A DNA stretch of 39,862 nt. Origin: a bacterium (GTDB lineage Bacteria; Sysuimicrobiota; Sysuimicrobiia; Sysuimicrobiales; Segetimicrobiaceae). The notes under the pieces are model-generated. The model was given only the letters and a program-made list of their open reading frames with translations, was not told the DNA's origin and did no database searches. The stretch is taken from NCBI GenBank assembly GCA_035945995.1, contig DASYZR010000169.1, positions 1 through 39,862 on the forward strand, written 5' to 3'. The position numbers were made by a program, and so were the translations under genes. This document shows positions 24,774 through 33,400 of this stretch, in pieces (the first letter of the stretch is position 1; each line of letters begins with the position of its first letter).

Positions 24774-25715
24774 ATGTGGCTGACCGCTGGGCTCGTGTTC
24801 ATCACCACCCTGTGGATTGCCGGGCTGCTGCTCAGCCGGGCGATGACGCCGCGCCTGGTGACCGTGGAGCGATTGAGCGGGTTCGTCCGTCCCGTGCGCG
24901 CCGCGACGTCCGTCGCCGGCGCGCGGTGGAGCGGCATCCCGTCGATCGACCGCGCGATGGCGGGGTTGCACCTCGGGCGCGATCTGGAGCGCCTGCTCGA
25001 CGCGGCCGACACGCCCGTCAAGCCGTTTGAGTTCCTCCTGATCGTCGCGGTGAGCGGGCTGGTGCTGGCGGTCCTCGGTCTCGCGGTCACCCGCACCGGT
25101 CTCGTCGTCGTGCCGGCGGCGATCCTCGGCGCCGGCGCGCCGTTTCTGTGGCTGCTGCTGAAGCGAAACCGGCGCCGCGAGGCGTTCAACCGGCAGCTGC
25201 CGGACGCGTTGACGGCGCTCGCCGGGGCGCTCCGCGTCGGACTCGGCCTGAACCAGGGGATCACGATGGTGGCATCCGATCATCCCTACCCGATCTCGGC
25301 CGAGTTCGCGCGCGCGCAGCGGGAGATGAACCTCGGACTCGGCATCGATGAGGTGCTCCAGAACATGGCGGTGCGGTTGCGCAGCGCCGATTTCGATTTG
25401 GCCGTGGCCGGCATCTTGATCAACCGGCAGGTGGGAGGCAACCTGGCGGAGCTTCTGGATCAGGTGGCCGCGACGCTTCGCGAGCGCGTCCGGCTGAAGA
25501 ACTTCATCCGGGTGCTCACCGCGCAGCAGCGCCTCTCGGCCATAATCATCGTCCTGGTTCCACCCATCCTGATGGTGATTCTCTTTCTCGGGCTGCGGGA
25601 CTACACAGAGTTCCTCGTGACGACCCAGATAGGCCATGTCATGCTCATCATATCGGTGGTCCTGCAGCTGCTGGGGATCTATTTTATCCGGCGCATTGTC
25701 GGGATCGAGGTCTGA
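24774..25715 (+). CDS. tadB: Tad inner-membrane platform protein TadB
   Basis: 313 residues with a T2SSF domain. Membrane helices at the N-terminus, in the middle (LLIVAVSGLVLAVLGLAV, then VVVPAAILGAGAPFLWLLL) and two at the C-terminus. The cytoplasmic T2SSF segment shows RQLPDALTALAGALRVGLGL, AREMNLG-type helix QREMNLGLGIDEVL and GGNLAELLDQVAATLRER. It pairs with TadC to form the platform that CpaF works on. It starts 10 bp after cpaF. Confidence 0.93.
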   Translation: MWLTAGLVFITTLWIAGLLLSRAMTPRLVTVERLSGFVRPVRAATSVAGARWSGIPSIDRAMAGLHLGRDLERLLDAADTPVKPFEFLLIVAVSGLVLAVLGLAVTRTGLVVVPAAILGAGAPFLWLLLKRNRRREAFNRQLPDALTALAGALRVGLGLNQGITMVASDHPYPISAEFARAQREMNLGLGIDEVLQNMAVRLRSADFDLAVAGILINRQVGGNLAELLDQVAATLRERVRLKNFIRVLTAQQRLSAIIIVLVPPILMVILFLGLRDYTEFLVTTQIGHVMLIISVVLQLLGIYFIRRIVGIEV

Positions 25716-25751
25716 CATGGCGGCGGGAATTCGCTCCAAGGGGCGGACGCG

Positions 25752-26696
25752 ATGATCCCAACGCTCATCGGGGCGCTGGTGTTTGCGACGGTCCTGCTCG
25801 CGGCGACCGCGATGCTGCAACGTGCGCCGGAGAAGCAACTGGTGGCCGAGCGCCTGCGGGAGATCGGGGAGTTGGGGATGCCCCGGGAGGCCACGCTCGC
25901 GCTGCCGTTCTCCAAGCGGGCGCTGCTCCCGGTCGTGAACGCCGTGGGCAGGATCGTGATCAGATTTACTCCGGCCGCGTCCCTCGCGGCCGTGCGGGCC
26001 AATCTCGTGCGCGCCGGCAACCGCCGGACCGATCCCGTCGTCTGGATCGCCTGGAAGTGGCTGCGGGCCGTCGGCGTGGGCGTGGTGGTGTTCGTCCTCA
26101 GCCGGCGCGTCCCGGCCGGCTCACCGCTCCTGTTCGCGGTCGCGGCCGCGGGCCTCGTCTATCTCTGGCCCGAGATCATGCTCCGCCGCGCCATCCTGCG
26201 GCGGCAGACGAAGATCATCCGGGAGCTGCCCGAAGCCCTGGACCTGTTGACCGTGACCGTGGAGGCGGGGCTGGGTCTGGACCAGGCGCTGGAGACGGTC
26301 TCCGCGCGGCAACGCGGGCCGATCGCCGAAGAGATCAGGGTCTACCTGGATGAGGTCGGGCTCGGCGGTGAGCGCGCCGCGGCGATGAAGGCCATCGGAA
26401 CCCGCACCGGAGTGGAAGATCTGGTATCCTTTACCTCCACGCTCGTGCGGGCGATGGAGTTCGGCGTGAACATCGCGGCCGTGCTGCGCGTGCAATCAGA
26501 CGAGGCCCGCACGCGCCGGCGCCAGCGGGTCGAGGAGAAGGCGTACAAGGCGCCGGTGAAGATGTTGTTCCCGCTCATCTTCCTGATCCTTCCGGCCCTC
26601 TTCGTGGTCGTGGCGGGCCCCGGGTTCGTAAGAGCCTACTATCAGTTCAGCGGCCACGGGCCAGGGTTTGCAAGCACACCGAGCCCGCCGCGGTAA
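25752..26696 (+). CDS. tadC: Tad inner-membrane platform protein TadC
   Basis: 314 residues with T2SSF domain: [53 protein letters not shown] and [20 protein letters not shown] near the C-terminal membrane helix. Helices at the N-terminus and at about residues 100-140. Same fold as TadB but different family half. Starts 36 bp after tadB. Sequence ends in a short Pro-rich tail. Confidence 0.93.
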   Translation: MIPTLIGALVFATVLLAATAMLQRAPEKQLVAERLREIGELGMPREATLALPFSKRALLPVVNAVGRIVIRFTPAASLAAVRANLVRAGNRRTDPVVWIAWKWLRAVGVGVVVFVLSRRVPAGSPLLFAVAAAGLVYLWPEIMLRRAILRRQTKIIRELPEALDLLTVTVEAGLGLDQALETVSARQRGPIAEEIRVYLDEVGLGGERAAAMKAIGTRTGVEDLVSFTSTLVRAMEFGVNIAAVLRVQSDEARTRRRQRVEEKAYKAPVKMLFPLIFLILPALFVVVAGPGFVRAYYQFSGHGPGFASTPSPPR

Positions 26697-26736
26697 CGGT
26701 CGCCGGCACGGCATGTGTCATTTTGGGGGGGAGAAG

Positions 26737-28152
26737 ATGTCAACGATGCGTCGCTCGATCGGAGTAGTCGTCGCGCTTTTCGTCGCAGTAGCCTTGGTGC
26801 CGCCGGCCGGGCAGGCGCAGGGAATCCCGGCGCTCGTCGTCCCGCTGAACTACGGCCGGCTGCTCAACGTCGTGAACCTCCAGCGCGTCGTGATCGCCGC
26901 GCCGGAGATCGCGGACGTGAACGTGATCACCAGGAATCAATTGATGATCCTCGGGAAGCACATCGGCGAGACCACCCTCACCGTTTGGACGGCGGCGGGA
27001 GTCAGCACCTACCGCATCGTCGTCGCCGCGGCCAGCAGCGCGGATCTCACCAAGACGTTGCAGGACGTGCTCGGGGAGCCGGGCATCCGGGCCAACGTCG
27101 TCGCCGGAATCGTCGTGCTGGACGGGACGGTGGGGACCGATGCCGCGAGGGCCCAGGCCGAGCAAATCGCCGGGGCGTTCGGCAGAGTCCTGGACCGGCT
27201 GACCGTCCGGCAACCGAGCGCGTCTCCCACCGACGTGATCACGCAACAGCTCCAGGCCGGCCTGCACGACTACCCCGGTGTCACGGTGACCGTCACGGGT
27301 CCGGATACGGTCCGCATCGACGGGGTCGTCGAAACGGGGTACGACTTGGCGAAAGTCGAGTCGATCGCGAAGACGTACTTCAAGAACGTCGTCATGACGG
27401 TCCGGGTGCACAACCCGGTCGAGATCCAGATCGCCACGGTGGTGGCGGAAATCAACCGCACGGCGCTGAGGGACATCGGCGTGCGGTACGGCGGGGGGAC
27501 CACGAGCAGTCCCTTCCTCGGGACTCCCGGGATTTTCGATTTCGGCCTGTTCACGGCACCCAATCAGGCCGCGAGCGCGCTGCAAACACTGATCGGGGAG
27601 ATCCACTTCCTCGAGCAGCACAATGCCGCGCGCACCCTGGCCAACCCGCGGCTCGTGGTGATGGACGGCCAGTCGGCCAAGCTCCTGGTCGGCGGGGAAG
27701 TGCCCATCCCGACCGTGAACACGAACGGGCAGACGACGATTACATTCAAGGAATTCGGCGTTCGGCTCGAGTTCAAGCCGGTCGTCCAGCCCGGTGCCCC
27801 GATCAACTTGAACCTGCTGACCGAGGTGAGCAGCCTCGACTTCGCGAACGCCATCGTCGCCAACGGCTTTACGATTCCGACGATCCGGTCGCGCCGTGCC
27901 GAGACCGCGGTCGCGATGGAGCCCGGGCAGTTTCTCGCGATCGGCGGCCTGATTCAGAATACCGATTCCAAGGTGGTCAACAAGCTGCCGGTCCTGGGCG
28001 ACATCCCGATCATCGGCGAGTTGTTCCGGAGTACGACCTTTCAGAGGGGCGAAAGCGAACTCGTGATCTTCGTTACGCCCAGCATCGTCCGGCCGGCGTC
28101 GACGCCTCCGCCCGTGCAGCCGCTCCCCAATCCGGAGCAGCTCAATCCCTGA
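26737..28152 (+). CDS. cpaC: Tad outer-membrane secretin CpaC/RcpA
   Basis: 471 residues from ATG 26737, preceded by GGGGGGGAGAAG. Signal peptide, then the pilus-secretin N domain ([20 protein letters not shown], about 35-110), a BON-like domain (about 155-225) and the secretin core with [20 protein letters not shown], then [14 protein letters not shown] and the conserved [16 protein letters not shown]. It would form the outer-membrane gate for the Flp pilus, evidence for a diderm envelope. In most Tad loci cpaC lies before cpaE; here it is at the end. An in-frame extension to 26668 lies within tadC. Confidence 0.94.
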   Translation: MSTMRRSIGVVVALFVAVALVPPAGQAQGIPALVVPLNYGRLLNVVNLQRVVIAAPEIADVNVITRNQLMILGKHIGETTLTVWTAAGVSTYRIVVAAASSADLTKTLQDVLGEPGIRANVVAGIVVLDGTVGTDAARAQAEQIAGAFGRVLDRLTVRQPSASPTDVITQQLQAGLHDYPGVTVTVTGPDTVRIDGVVETGYDLAKVESIAKTYFKNVVMTVRVHNPVEIQIATVVAEINRTALRDIGVRYGGGTTSSPFLGTPGIFDFGLFTAPNQAASALQTLIGEIHFLEQHNAARTLANPRLVVMDGQSAKLLVGGEVPIPTVNTNGQTTITFKEFGVRLEFKPVVQPGAPINLNLLTEVSSLDFANAIVANGFTIPTIRSRRAETAVAMEPGQFLAIGGLIQNTDSKVVNKLPVLGDIPIIGELFRSTTFQRGESELVIFVTPSIVRPASTPPPVQPLPNPEQLNP

Positions 28153-28165
28153 TCGGGGTGCGGAC

Positions 28166-28579
28166 GTGTATGTCGTAAACCAAACACGGGGAACATTTCT
28201 CGGCGTCGACGTCAAGCGCGCAGACGGGTTTCGTGCGCGGCTGATCGGGCTGTACCGCCACCGGAAGCTGTCGTTGGGCGACGGTGTCTGGCTGGTGCCC
28301 TGCAGAGGGATCCAGACGATCGGCATGCGGGCTCCAATCGACGTCGTGTTCCTGGACGCGGGGCGCCGGGTGGTACGGCTCTACAATCACGTCCCGCCGG
28401 GCCGGGTTATCCTCTGGGTCCCGGGCGCGCATTCGGCGCTCGAGGTCCCGGTCGGCGCCGTCGGAAGCAGCGAAACGCGGGTGGGCGATGTGATCCAGTT
28501 CGCGGACGATCTGCCGAAGGATTTTCCCGGACTCCAGATGAGGCGCGAGAGCGCGTCGTTCTCGCCGACCCGAGCGTAA
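28166..28579 (+). CDS. DUF192 family protein
   Basis: 137 residues from GTG 28166, 13 bp after cpaC. DUF192 pattern: FRARLIGLYRHRKLSLGDGVW, LVPCRGIQTIGMRAPIDVVF and DAGRRVVRLYNHVPPGR, then GAHSALEVPVGAV. Members are often secreted or lipoproteins; this one has no signal peptide that I can see. DUF192 genes often neighbour pilus and secretion genes, but the role is unknown. It probably ends the Tad operon. Confidence 0.88.
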   Translation: MYVVNQTRGTFLGVDVKRADGFRARLIGLYRHRKLSLGDGVWLVPCRGIQTIGMRAPIDVVFLDAGRRVVRLYNHVPPGRVILWVPGAHSALEVPVGAVGSSETRVGDVIQFADDLPKDFPGLQMRRESASFSPTRA

Positions 28580-28591
28580 TCAGGCGCCGGG

Positions 28592-28648
28592 CCTACCCGG
28601 AAACCACCCCGTTGGGTAGCCTGACGGAAGTCGTTTTTTTGGTACAAT
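28592..28648 (+). promoter_or_regulatory. Operator and promoter of the 28.7-kb gene
   Basis: CCTACCC (28592-28598), ACCACCC (28603-28609, 11 bp on), 4 nt, GGGTAGC (28614-28620), then a -10-like TACAAT (28643-28648) after 22 nt, preceded by a T-run (28634-28640). Same geometry as the flp1 and flp2 elements, with one or two changes per heptamer and the same GGAA-type linker. It begins 13 bp after the DUF192 stop. Confidence 0.7.
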
Positions 28649-28722
28649 CCAACGGAGCGGTATGCACCCCGCGGCGCGACCACCGACGGCAAGGCGCAGA
28701 TGCGGGGAGGAAAGGGCACTCC

Positions 28723-29025
28723 ATGGTCGTGAAGACAATGGTCGTGCACGCGGCCGACATTGACGAGGACGTCCTTCGCGGAAACGGCACCGGCACCATT
28801 ACCGTGCGTCGGCACATGTTCGAAGACGAGGGCGGGGAGGCCACGCCGGCGTACGCGGTGTCGGCCGACTTCTTCCCGATGGGCACCGACCAGAGAAATT
28901 TTCGCACCCTCGAGCATGCCATGGGGTTCGTGTCCAGCCTGGTGCTTGGCGCGGAGCAGGCGGTGCGGCGGCTGCGCCTCAAACAATCGACGATCGAGAT
29001 TCAACTCGAGATCTCAGACCCGTAG
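28723..29025 (+). CDS. Unknown 100-aa protein under the Tad-type operator
   Basis: 100 residues from ATG 28723, with GGGAGGAAAGG upstream. No signal peptide or membrane segment; acidic overall. Segments DEDVLRGNGTGTITVRRHMF, PAYAVSADFFPMGTDQ and FVSSLVLGAEQAVRRLR suggest a small alpha/beta soluble domain. No family was recognised. A second ATG at 28738 is in frame. Its promoter carries the element shared with the pilins, so it is probably expressed with them. Followed 16 bp later by the GAF-GGDEF gene. Confidence 0.7.
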   Translation: MVVKTMVVHAADIDEDVLRGNGTGTITVRRHMFEDEGGEATPAYAVSADFFPMGTDQRNFRTLEHAMGFVSSLVLGAEQAVRRLRLKQSTIEIQLEISDP

Positions 29026-29041
29026 GAGTCCGCGGGCGTCG

Positions 29042-30031
29042 ATGAGCATATCGAACGGGTCGGAGAGGGCGCTCGCGGTCCTGGCCAAAATCGCGACGGA
29101 GTTTTCGGCGCTCACCGTCAGTCTGCCGGAGTTTCTCAATCGCGTCCTCAAGGTCCTGGGCCAAGAGATCGGCTTCGACCAGTGCCTGGTCGCGCTCGTC
29201 GACGAGCGGGGGGCGGGGCGCCTCGTCGTGCGGGCCGCCTCGGGGCTCGCCTCTCCGCGGGTTGGGAAGCCTCTCCCCCGCGGTGTGGACGAGGACGTGA
29301 TCGCAACCGGTCGGGCCGCGCTGATTCCCGACCTGGCGGCCGCGGGCCACGCCGACCCGGATTTTCGCTCCTGCATCTGCGCGCCGATTCTCGTGCACGG
29401 GCGCGCGATCGGCGTGCTGAACGCCTACCGGCCGGCTCCGCGGGACTTCACCGGGCAGGACTTGAACCTCCTCGTCGTCGTCACCCATTACTTCTCGAGC
29501 GCCATTGAGCTGGCCCACCTCCACGAGCAGCCGTTGGCCGGGCCTCAGGCGGATCCGCTCACCGACCTGCCGACGGAGCGCACATTTCGGGAGGCCGTAG
29601 AGCAAGAGCAGCGCCGGGCGCACCGGCATCGGGAGCCGCTCGTGGTGTTGTGGCTGGACATCGACAATTTCGCGGCGATTCGCGAGGAGTACGGCGCCGC
29701 GCGCGCCGACACCCTGCTGCGCAATCTCGCCAAGGTGCTGCGCGGGATGCTCCGCGAGTCGGACCTGGTCGCCCGTGCGCCGAGCGGCTTTCTACTCCTG
29801 CTTCCTCGGACGCCCAGGCGGGCGGGGGCGAGCGTCGCGGAGCGCATCCGCCAGCGCGCGCGAGGGGTCGTCGCGGAAGGCGGTCCCTCCATTACGGTCA
29901 GCCTCGGCGTCTCCGAAGCGCCGCAGGACGGCACCGCCGCCGATGCGTTGCTGGCCGCGGCCGGGGAGGCCCTGGAACAGGCCCGGCGGCACGGGGGCGA
30001 TCGCGTTCAAACGGCCCCGGCCGCAACCTGA
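29042..30031 (+). CDS. GAF domain plus degenerate GGDEF domain protein
   Basis: 329 residues. The GAF domain is about 10-160 (FDQCLVALVDERGAGRLVVR, CAPILVHGRAIGVLNAYRP). A GGDEF domain starts at DPLTDLPTERTFREAV (171). The active site is degenerate: where GG(D/E)EF should be, PSGFL (247-251) stands, and the YGHxxGD region reads YGAARAD. The inhibitory-site motif RxxD is kept (R238-E-S-D241), with the usual 5-residue spacing to the GGDEF position. So it likely binds c-di-GMP as a receptor without making it (inference). Starts 16 bp after the 28.7-kb gene. Confidence 0.85.
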   Translation: MSISNGSERALAVLAKIATEFSALTVSLPEFLNRVLKVLGQEIGFDQCLVALVDERGAGRLVVRAASGLASPRVGKPLPRGVDEDVIATGRAALIPDLAAAGHADPDFRSCICAPILVHGRAIGVLNAYRPAPRDFTGQDLNLLVVVTHYFSSAIELAHLHEQPLAGPQADPLTDLPTERTFREAVEQEQRRAHRHREPLVVLWLDIDNFAAIREEYGAARADTLLRNLAKVLRGMLRESDLVARAPSGFLLLLPRTPRRAGASVAERIRQRARGVVAEGGPSITVSLGVSEAPQDGTAADALLAAAGEALEQARRHGGDRVQTAPAAT

Positions 30032-30039
30032 GGACAGAC

Positions 30040-30483
30040 TTACGCGGTGGAACTCTCGCTGTTTTCGACCGGATCGAGTGTGTGGCGGACGCCCTTGGCG
30101 ATCATCATGGCCTGACCGCGATCCCGGATGCCCAGCTTGCGGAAGATGTTCTTGAGGTGGAATTTGACCGTGTTCTCGGACACCCAGCAGCGCGAGGCGA
30201 TTTCGCCGTTGGTTTGTCCGTCGGCCAGATAGCCGAAGATCTCCATTTCCCGCGGCGTCAGATGGACGGTCTGCAGCGGCGCTTCCGGCTTGCTCAACTG
30301 CATCAACCGGGCGAGCACGTCCGCGGCCCGCTCGAGGCGGACCGCTATATCGTTGAGGGCGTGTCCAAACTCGAGGCTCTGTTCCCGCGTAAGCCCCTTC
30401 TGCCCGTTGATGAGGGTTTCGCTCATCCGGGCGAGAATGTCGACGCTGTCTTTAGTGGAGCGGATCACCGTGCGTTTGGACAT
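30040..30483 (-). CDS. LuxR-family regulator without receiver domain
   Basis: 147 residues from ATG 30483 (GGAGA upstream). The C-terminus is a LuxR/GerE HTH: LTPREMEIFGYLADGQTNGE, IASRCWVSENTVKFHLKNIF. The N-terminal ~75 residues are helical (FGHALNDIAVRLERAADVLA) with no known sensor. The protein is convergent with the GAF-GGDEF gene, 8 bp apart. Being a small dedicated HTH protein next to the pilus locus, it is one candidate for the activator of the ACTACCC/GGGTAGT promoters (inference). Confidence 0.88.
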   Translation of the reverse strand: MSKRTVIRSTKDSVDILARMSETLINGQKGLTREQSLEFGHALNDIAVRLERAADVLARLMQLSKPEAPLQTVHLTPREMEIFGYLADGQTNGEIASRCWVSENTVKFHLKNIFRKLGIRDRGQAMMIAKGVRHTLDPVENSESSTA

Positions 30484-30585
30484 CGGGTCTCCGCGTCTGC
30501 GTCGCTCGGTCCGCGTTCTCTGGATCCTACGGTATTGGAAGTCCCGTCGTTCGTGAAGCGAAAGCGCCGCCACAGCGTAACAAAT

Positions 30586-30594
30586 AGTATATCA
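30586..30594 (-). promoter_or_regulatory. Extended -10 promoter of the LuxR gene
   Basis: On the - strand TGATATACT: TATACT (30591-30586) with the TGn extension. A TTGTTGACG lies close upstream but not at the usual -35 spacing. The start codon is ~95 nt downstream. The rest of 30484-30781 shows nothing I recognise. Confidence 0.5.
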
Positions 30595-30781
30595 TAGGCG
30601 TCAACAAAACTACGAAACCATGACAGGTCCGGCGTTTGCTGCTCCACTCTGCATAGACACCGGTTAGACCGCGTATACGGCACTCTTGTAGGATAAGGCT
30701 CCAGGCATCCGAGGTTCCAGGGTGCTTCCCCCTACCGTACGGCAAGGGCCGCGCCGCGCAGCATCGGTTCATGGATGTATT

Positions 30782-32212
30782 TTAGGGGAACTGAAGCGGT
30801 CGCAGCAGGTGATACACGATGACGGCGTTCTGCGAGAAGGTGACGTCGGCCGTCTGACGCCCGGACCCCACCTGCGTCCGGAGCCATGCCAGCTGCGCCG
30901 GGGCGTTGCCGAGGTCCGACGCCGTATGAGACGGATCGAGCACGACGTAGGTGCCGGCCGGAAAGATGGTGTGGTTCGGCAGGAGGCCGACCGTCCATTC
31001 CCGGTCCCGGTCGGCGAGGTGCGCCGCCATGAAGTCCTGCGTGATGACGGGCGCGTCCCTCGGAACGGCGGCGACCGCAGCCGCCAGCACCTTTGCGTCT
31101 CGAGGCCGATCTCTCCAATACGCATACACGATGACGTCAAGGACCAGCAGGCTTAGCATCGGCAAAATGAGCCACGCGACCGCCGTCCCGCGGGTCAACC
31201 GCGTGCGTCCTCGAGCGAGCAAGACCAGCATCGCGGTAAAGAAGGACGGCACCGCCAGAACGTACATCTCCGCGTACGGAGAGTCGAAGGGCCAGCGCGG
31301 CGACAAGAGATTGATCTCGGTGAGCGCGAGGCCCGGCAGCCACCACGCGGTCAGCGCGGGCGAACGGGAGACGAGCAGAATGGCGACGAGCGGCCCGAAC
31401 AGAAACGCCAGGCACGTCCAGGCGTCCGCGCGATGCGTCCAACTGACCAGCAGGACCGGGTCGCGCAGCAGGTGCGCGACGCCGTCGCCGGGGGTGGCGC
31501 CCAGATCGCCGTAGTAGTAGGCCCATTGATGCATGGGCGCGTGGCTCAATCCCGGGATCACGATCGCCACATCGACATACGCGGCGATCAACCCGAGGGC
31601 GACGGTGACCACACCCCAGACAAACTTGCGCTGCACGAGGAGGGCGGCGCCGAGACCGGCCACGACCACCGGTGCCGTGTCTTTGATCGTCAGCGAGGCC
31701 AGGAGCAGGATGAGGTAGGCCGACCGGCGGTCGGTCAGTGCAGACCACATCGCGCCGAACAGGACCGGAACGCCGAGCGCGTCCGGGTGGAAATCGAAGA
31801 GGTTGGCGCCGATGACCGCCGGGTAGATCAGGTACACGAGCCCCAAAAGGTGGCTGACGGGACCGCTTACCGACAGCGTCGAGCCGATCCGGCGGATGAA
31901 GAGGTATCCGAGCCCGAACCCAAACGCCTGCAGAATCAGGAGGCCGTATACGCCTCCGAACCAGTAGATCGGCGCGAGCGGCACGAGGATGTACTGGGCG
32001 GCATCGGCGAGGATGGGGTAGCCCATGTAGGTCGACGCGGCGCCAACCCCGCGGTGGAGGAGCAGCCACATGCCTTGCTGGAAAATCCAGCCGTCTCCCG
32101 GAACCCACAGGTGATACCGCAGAATGGAGAGCGCAGACAGGGCCGCGGTATAGCCGAACACCCATCCCCACATGGCTCGTGACTCGGAGGCCGGGTTCAC
32201 CCGTGTCCGCAC
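30782..32212 (-). CDS. DUF2079 polytopic membrane protein
   Basis: 476 residues, about ten membrane helices plus a C-terminal soluble segment. DUF2079 pattern: DGWIFQQGMWLLLHRG near the N-terminus, YILVPLAPIYWFGGVYGLLI, and YLIYPAVIGANLFDFHPDAL. DUF2079 proteins are GT-C-like but biochemically uncharacterised. Start GTG 32212; ATG 32173 (MWGWVFGYTAAL) is another. Convergent with nothing nearby; transcribed alone. Probably another surface-glycan enzyme (inference). Confidence 0.82.
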   Translation of the reverse strand: MRTRVNPASESRAMWGWVFGYTAALSALSILRYHLWVPGDGWIFQQGMWLLLHRGVGAASTYMGYPILADAAQYILVPLAPIYWFGGVYGLLILQAFGFGLGYLFIRRIGSTLSVSGPVSHLLGLVYLIYPAVIGANLFDFHPDALGVPVLFGAMWSALTDRRSAYLILLLASLTIKDTAPVVVAGLGAALLVQRKFVWGVVTVALGLIAAYVDVAIVIPGLSHAPMHQWAYYYGDLGATPGDGVAHLLRDPVLLVSWTHRADAWTCLAFLFGPLVAILLVSRSPALTAWWLPGLALTEINLLSPRWPFDSPYAEMYVLAVPSFFTAMLVLLARGRTRLTRGTAVAWLILPMLSLLVLDVIVYAYWRDRPRDAKVLAAAVAAVPRDAPVITQDFMAAHLADRDREWTVGLLPNHTIFPAGTYVVLDPSHTASDLGNAPAQLAWLRTQVGSGRQTADVTFSQNAVIVYHLLRPLQFP

Positions 32213-32302
32213 AGTCGGTCAGTTGAGCCTCCCCGTGCTGATCTCCTCTCGCCAAACAGCGCCTGCCGGCGCGAGTCAGAGCCGGAAGGGTGCTAGCCCC
32301 TC

Positions 32303-32308
32303 TATAAT
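32303..32308 (+). promoter_or_regulatory. -10-like TATAAT upstream of the 32.4-kb regulator
   Basis: A consensus TATAAT stands out in GC-rich intergenic DNA, ~80 nt before ATG 32390. The -35 region (around 32280) is poor. No ACTACCC-type element is present here. Confidence 0.4.
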
Positions 32309-32389
32309 TCCTCGGACATTTCGGGGGTCTGTCCTCTCCCGCATCATGCGGACACCGTGTAACATCAACGTGATTACACTGGTGAATTC

Positions 32390-33199
32390 ATGACCGATCC
32401 TACCACTGCAATCTTGCCGGCCGGCGGGCCGCAGCCACACCCGGGCGTTGCAATGGCGTCGCCTCAGGTGGCGGCGTTGGAGTCACCCCAGGGGGGCGGC
32501 CCGCACGAGGGGGCGACCGCTTCCGAGCGCATTCAGATCGTGGTGGTTGACGACGAGGATCTCTTCCGCGACTTGCTCTCGAGCGTCCTCTCAGCGTCGG
32601 GCAACGTGGACGTGATCGGCGCCTTTCCCGATGCCGAGACCGCTATGGAAGCGACGCGGCGGCTGCATCCCAGGGTCGTCGTGCTCGATATCGAGCTAAG
32701 CGGGTCCCTCAACGGTATTCAGGCGGGCCTCCTGATTCAAAAGGAGTTTCCCGACATCGGCATCGTCTGGCTCTCCGCTTACAAGCGGCCGTACCTGCCC
32801 GTGTCGTTCCAGCAGCAAATGACCAGCGGGTGGGCGTATCTGCTCAAGAAGTCGGGCACGAACGTGCGGACGCTGGCCGCGGCGATCGACGGGGTTGCGC
32901 GCGGGCTCGTCGTCCTCGATCCTGAGATCGCCGGCTCGATCCACCGCCTGCTCAACGCCTGGATTCCGCCGTTGAGCCCGTCGCAGTATGACGTGCTCGC
33001 CTTGATGGCCCAGGGCCTCGGCAACGCGGCGATCGCGCAGGCCCTGCACTTGCCCGAAAAGTCGGTGGAAAGCCAGGTCAATCAGATTTACCACCATCTC
33101 CGGCTCCACCGCGGCGTGGACGCAAAGCATCGTCGGGTCGAGGCGGTGCTCCGGTATCTCCGTGAGGGCTCCGCTCACACCAGGCCGGACCGAGCCTAA
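32390..33199 (+). CDS. NarL/LuxR-type response regulator
   Basis: 269 residues. A Pro/Gly-rich N-terminal tail (1-45) precedes the receiver, with acidic pocket Asp54-Asp55, phospho-acceptor Asp100 (VVVLDIELSG), Ser128 and Lys152. The HTH at the C-terminus reads LSPSQYDVLALMAQGLGNAA, IAQALHLPEKSVESQVNQIY. It is a paralogue of the regulator at 35122, sharing the unusual ...GWAYLLK..., ..ARG-VVLDPEI and SVE-QVNQIY features. Starts ATG 32390. No kinase is adjacent in the same operon. Confidence 0.92.
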   Translation: MTDPTTAILPAGGPQPHPGVAMASPQVAALESPQGGGPHEGATASERIQIVVVDDEDLFRDLLSSVLSASGNVDVIGAFPDAETAMEATRRLHPRVVVLDIELSGSLNGIQAGLLIQKEFPDIGIVWLSAYKRPYLPVSFQQQMTSGWAYLLKKSGTNVRTLAAAIDGVARGLVVLDPEIAGSIHRLLNAWIPPLSPSQYDVLALMAQGLGNAAIAQALHLPEKSVESQVNQIYHHLRLHRGVDAKHRRVEAVLRYLREGSAHTRPDRA

Positions 33200-33211
33200 C
33201 GCCGGCTTTTT
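33184..33211 (+). terminator. Intrinsic terminator after the 32.4-kb regulator
   Basis: GCCGG (33184-33188) pairs with CCGGC (33202-33206), followed by TTTTT (33207-33211). The left arm overlaps the last codons. The stem is short with a 13-nt loop. Confidence 0.5.
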
Positions 33212-33310
33212 GTCGTAAGGTCGCCCCCACCCGGTACCGTAGAAATCGTTGAATTTATCCGTCTATATCTGCGCGATTAAGGGAACAATGGTTGCTGTTA
33301 GTGCTCGCCT

Positions 33311-33390
33311 TCACGAACGGGCAAACCTGGGGCAATCCAGGGACGCAAAGCCACGGGGCCCTCCAACAGGGGTCAGCCGGGCTGCCGAAG
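33311..33390 (+). ncRNA. Class I cyclic-di-GMP (GEMM-I) riboswitch
   Basis: The conserved GEMM-I core is visible: GGGCAAACC (33320-33328), a hairpin CCUGGG-GCAA-UCCAGG with GNRA loop (33327-33342), the hallmark GGACGCAAAGCC (33341-33352), then a second GC-rich stem and the closing GCCGGGCUGCCGAA (33376-33389). The RNA is followed at once by a ribosome-binding site AGGGGG and GTG 33401, so c-di-GMP probably controls translation of, or transcription into, the CAP-domain gene. An A+T-rich promoter region lies at 33241-33290. Class and ligand come from established knowledge of the motif. Confidence 0.9.
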
Positions 33391-33400
33391 GGGGTGGGTA

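Noticed and set aside
26740-28326. 528-codon - strand ORF opposite cpaC
   Set aside because: Antisense shadow of the secretin; composition (His/Arg/Asp-rich) is typical of such shadows.
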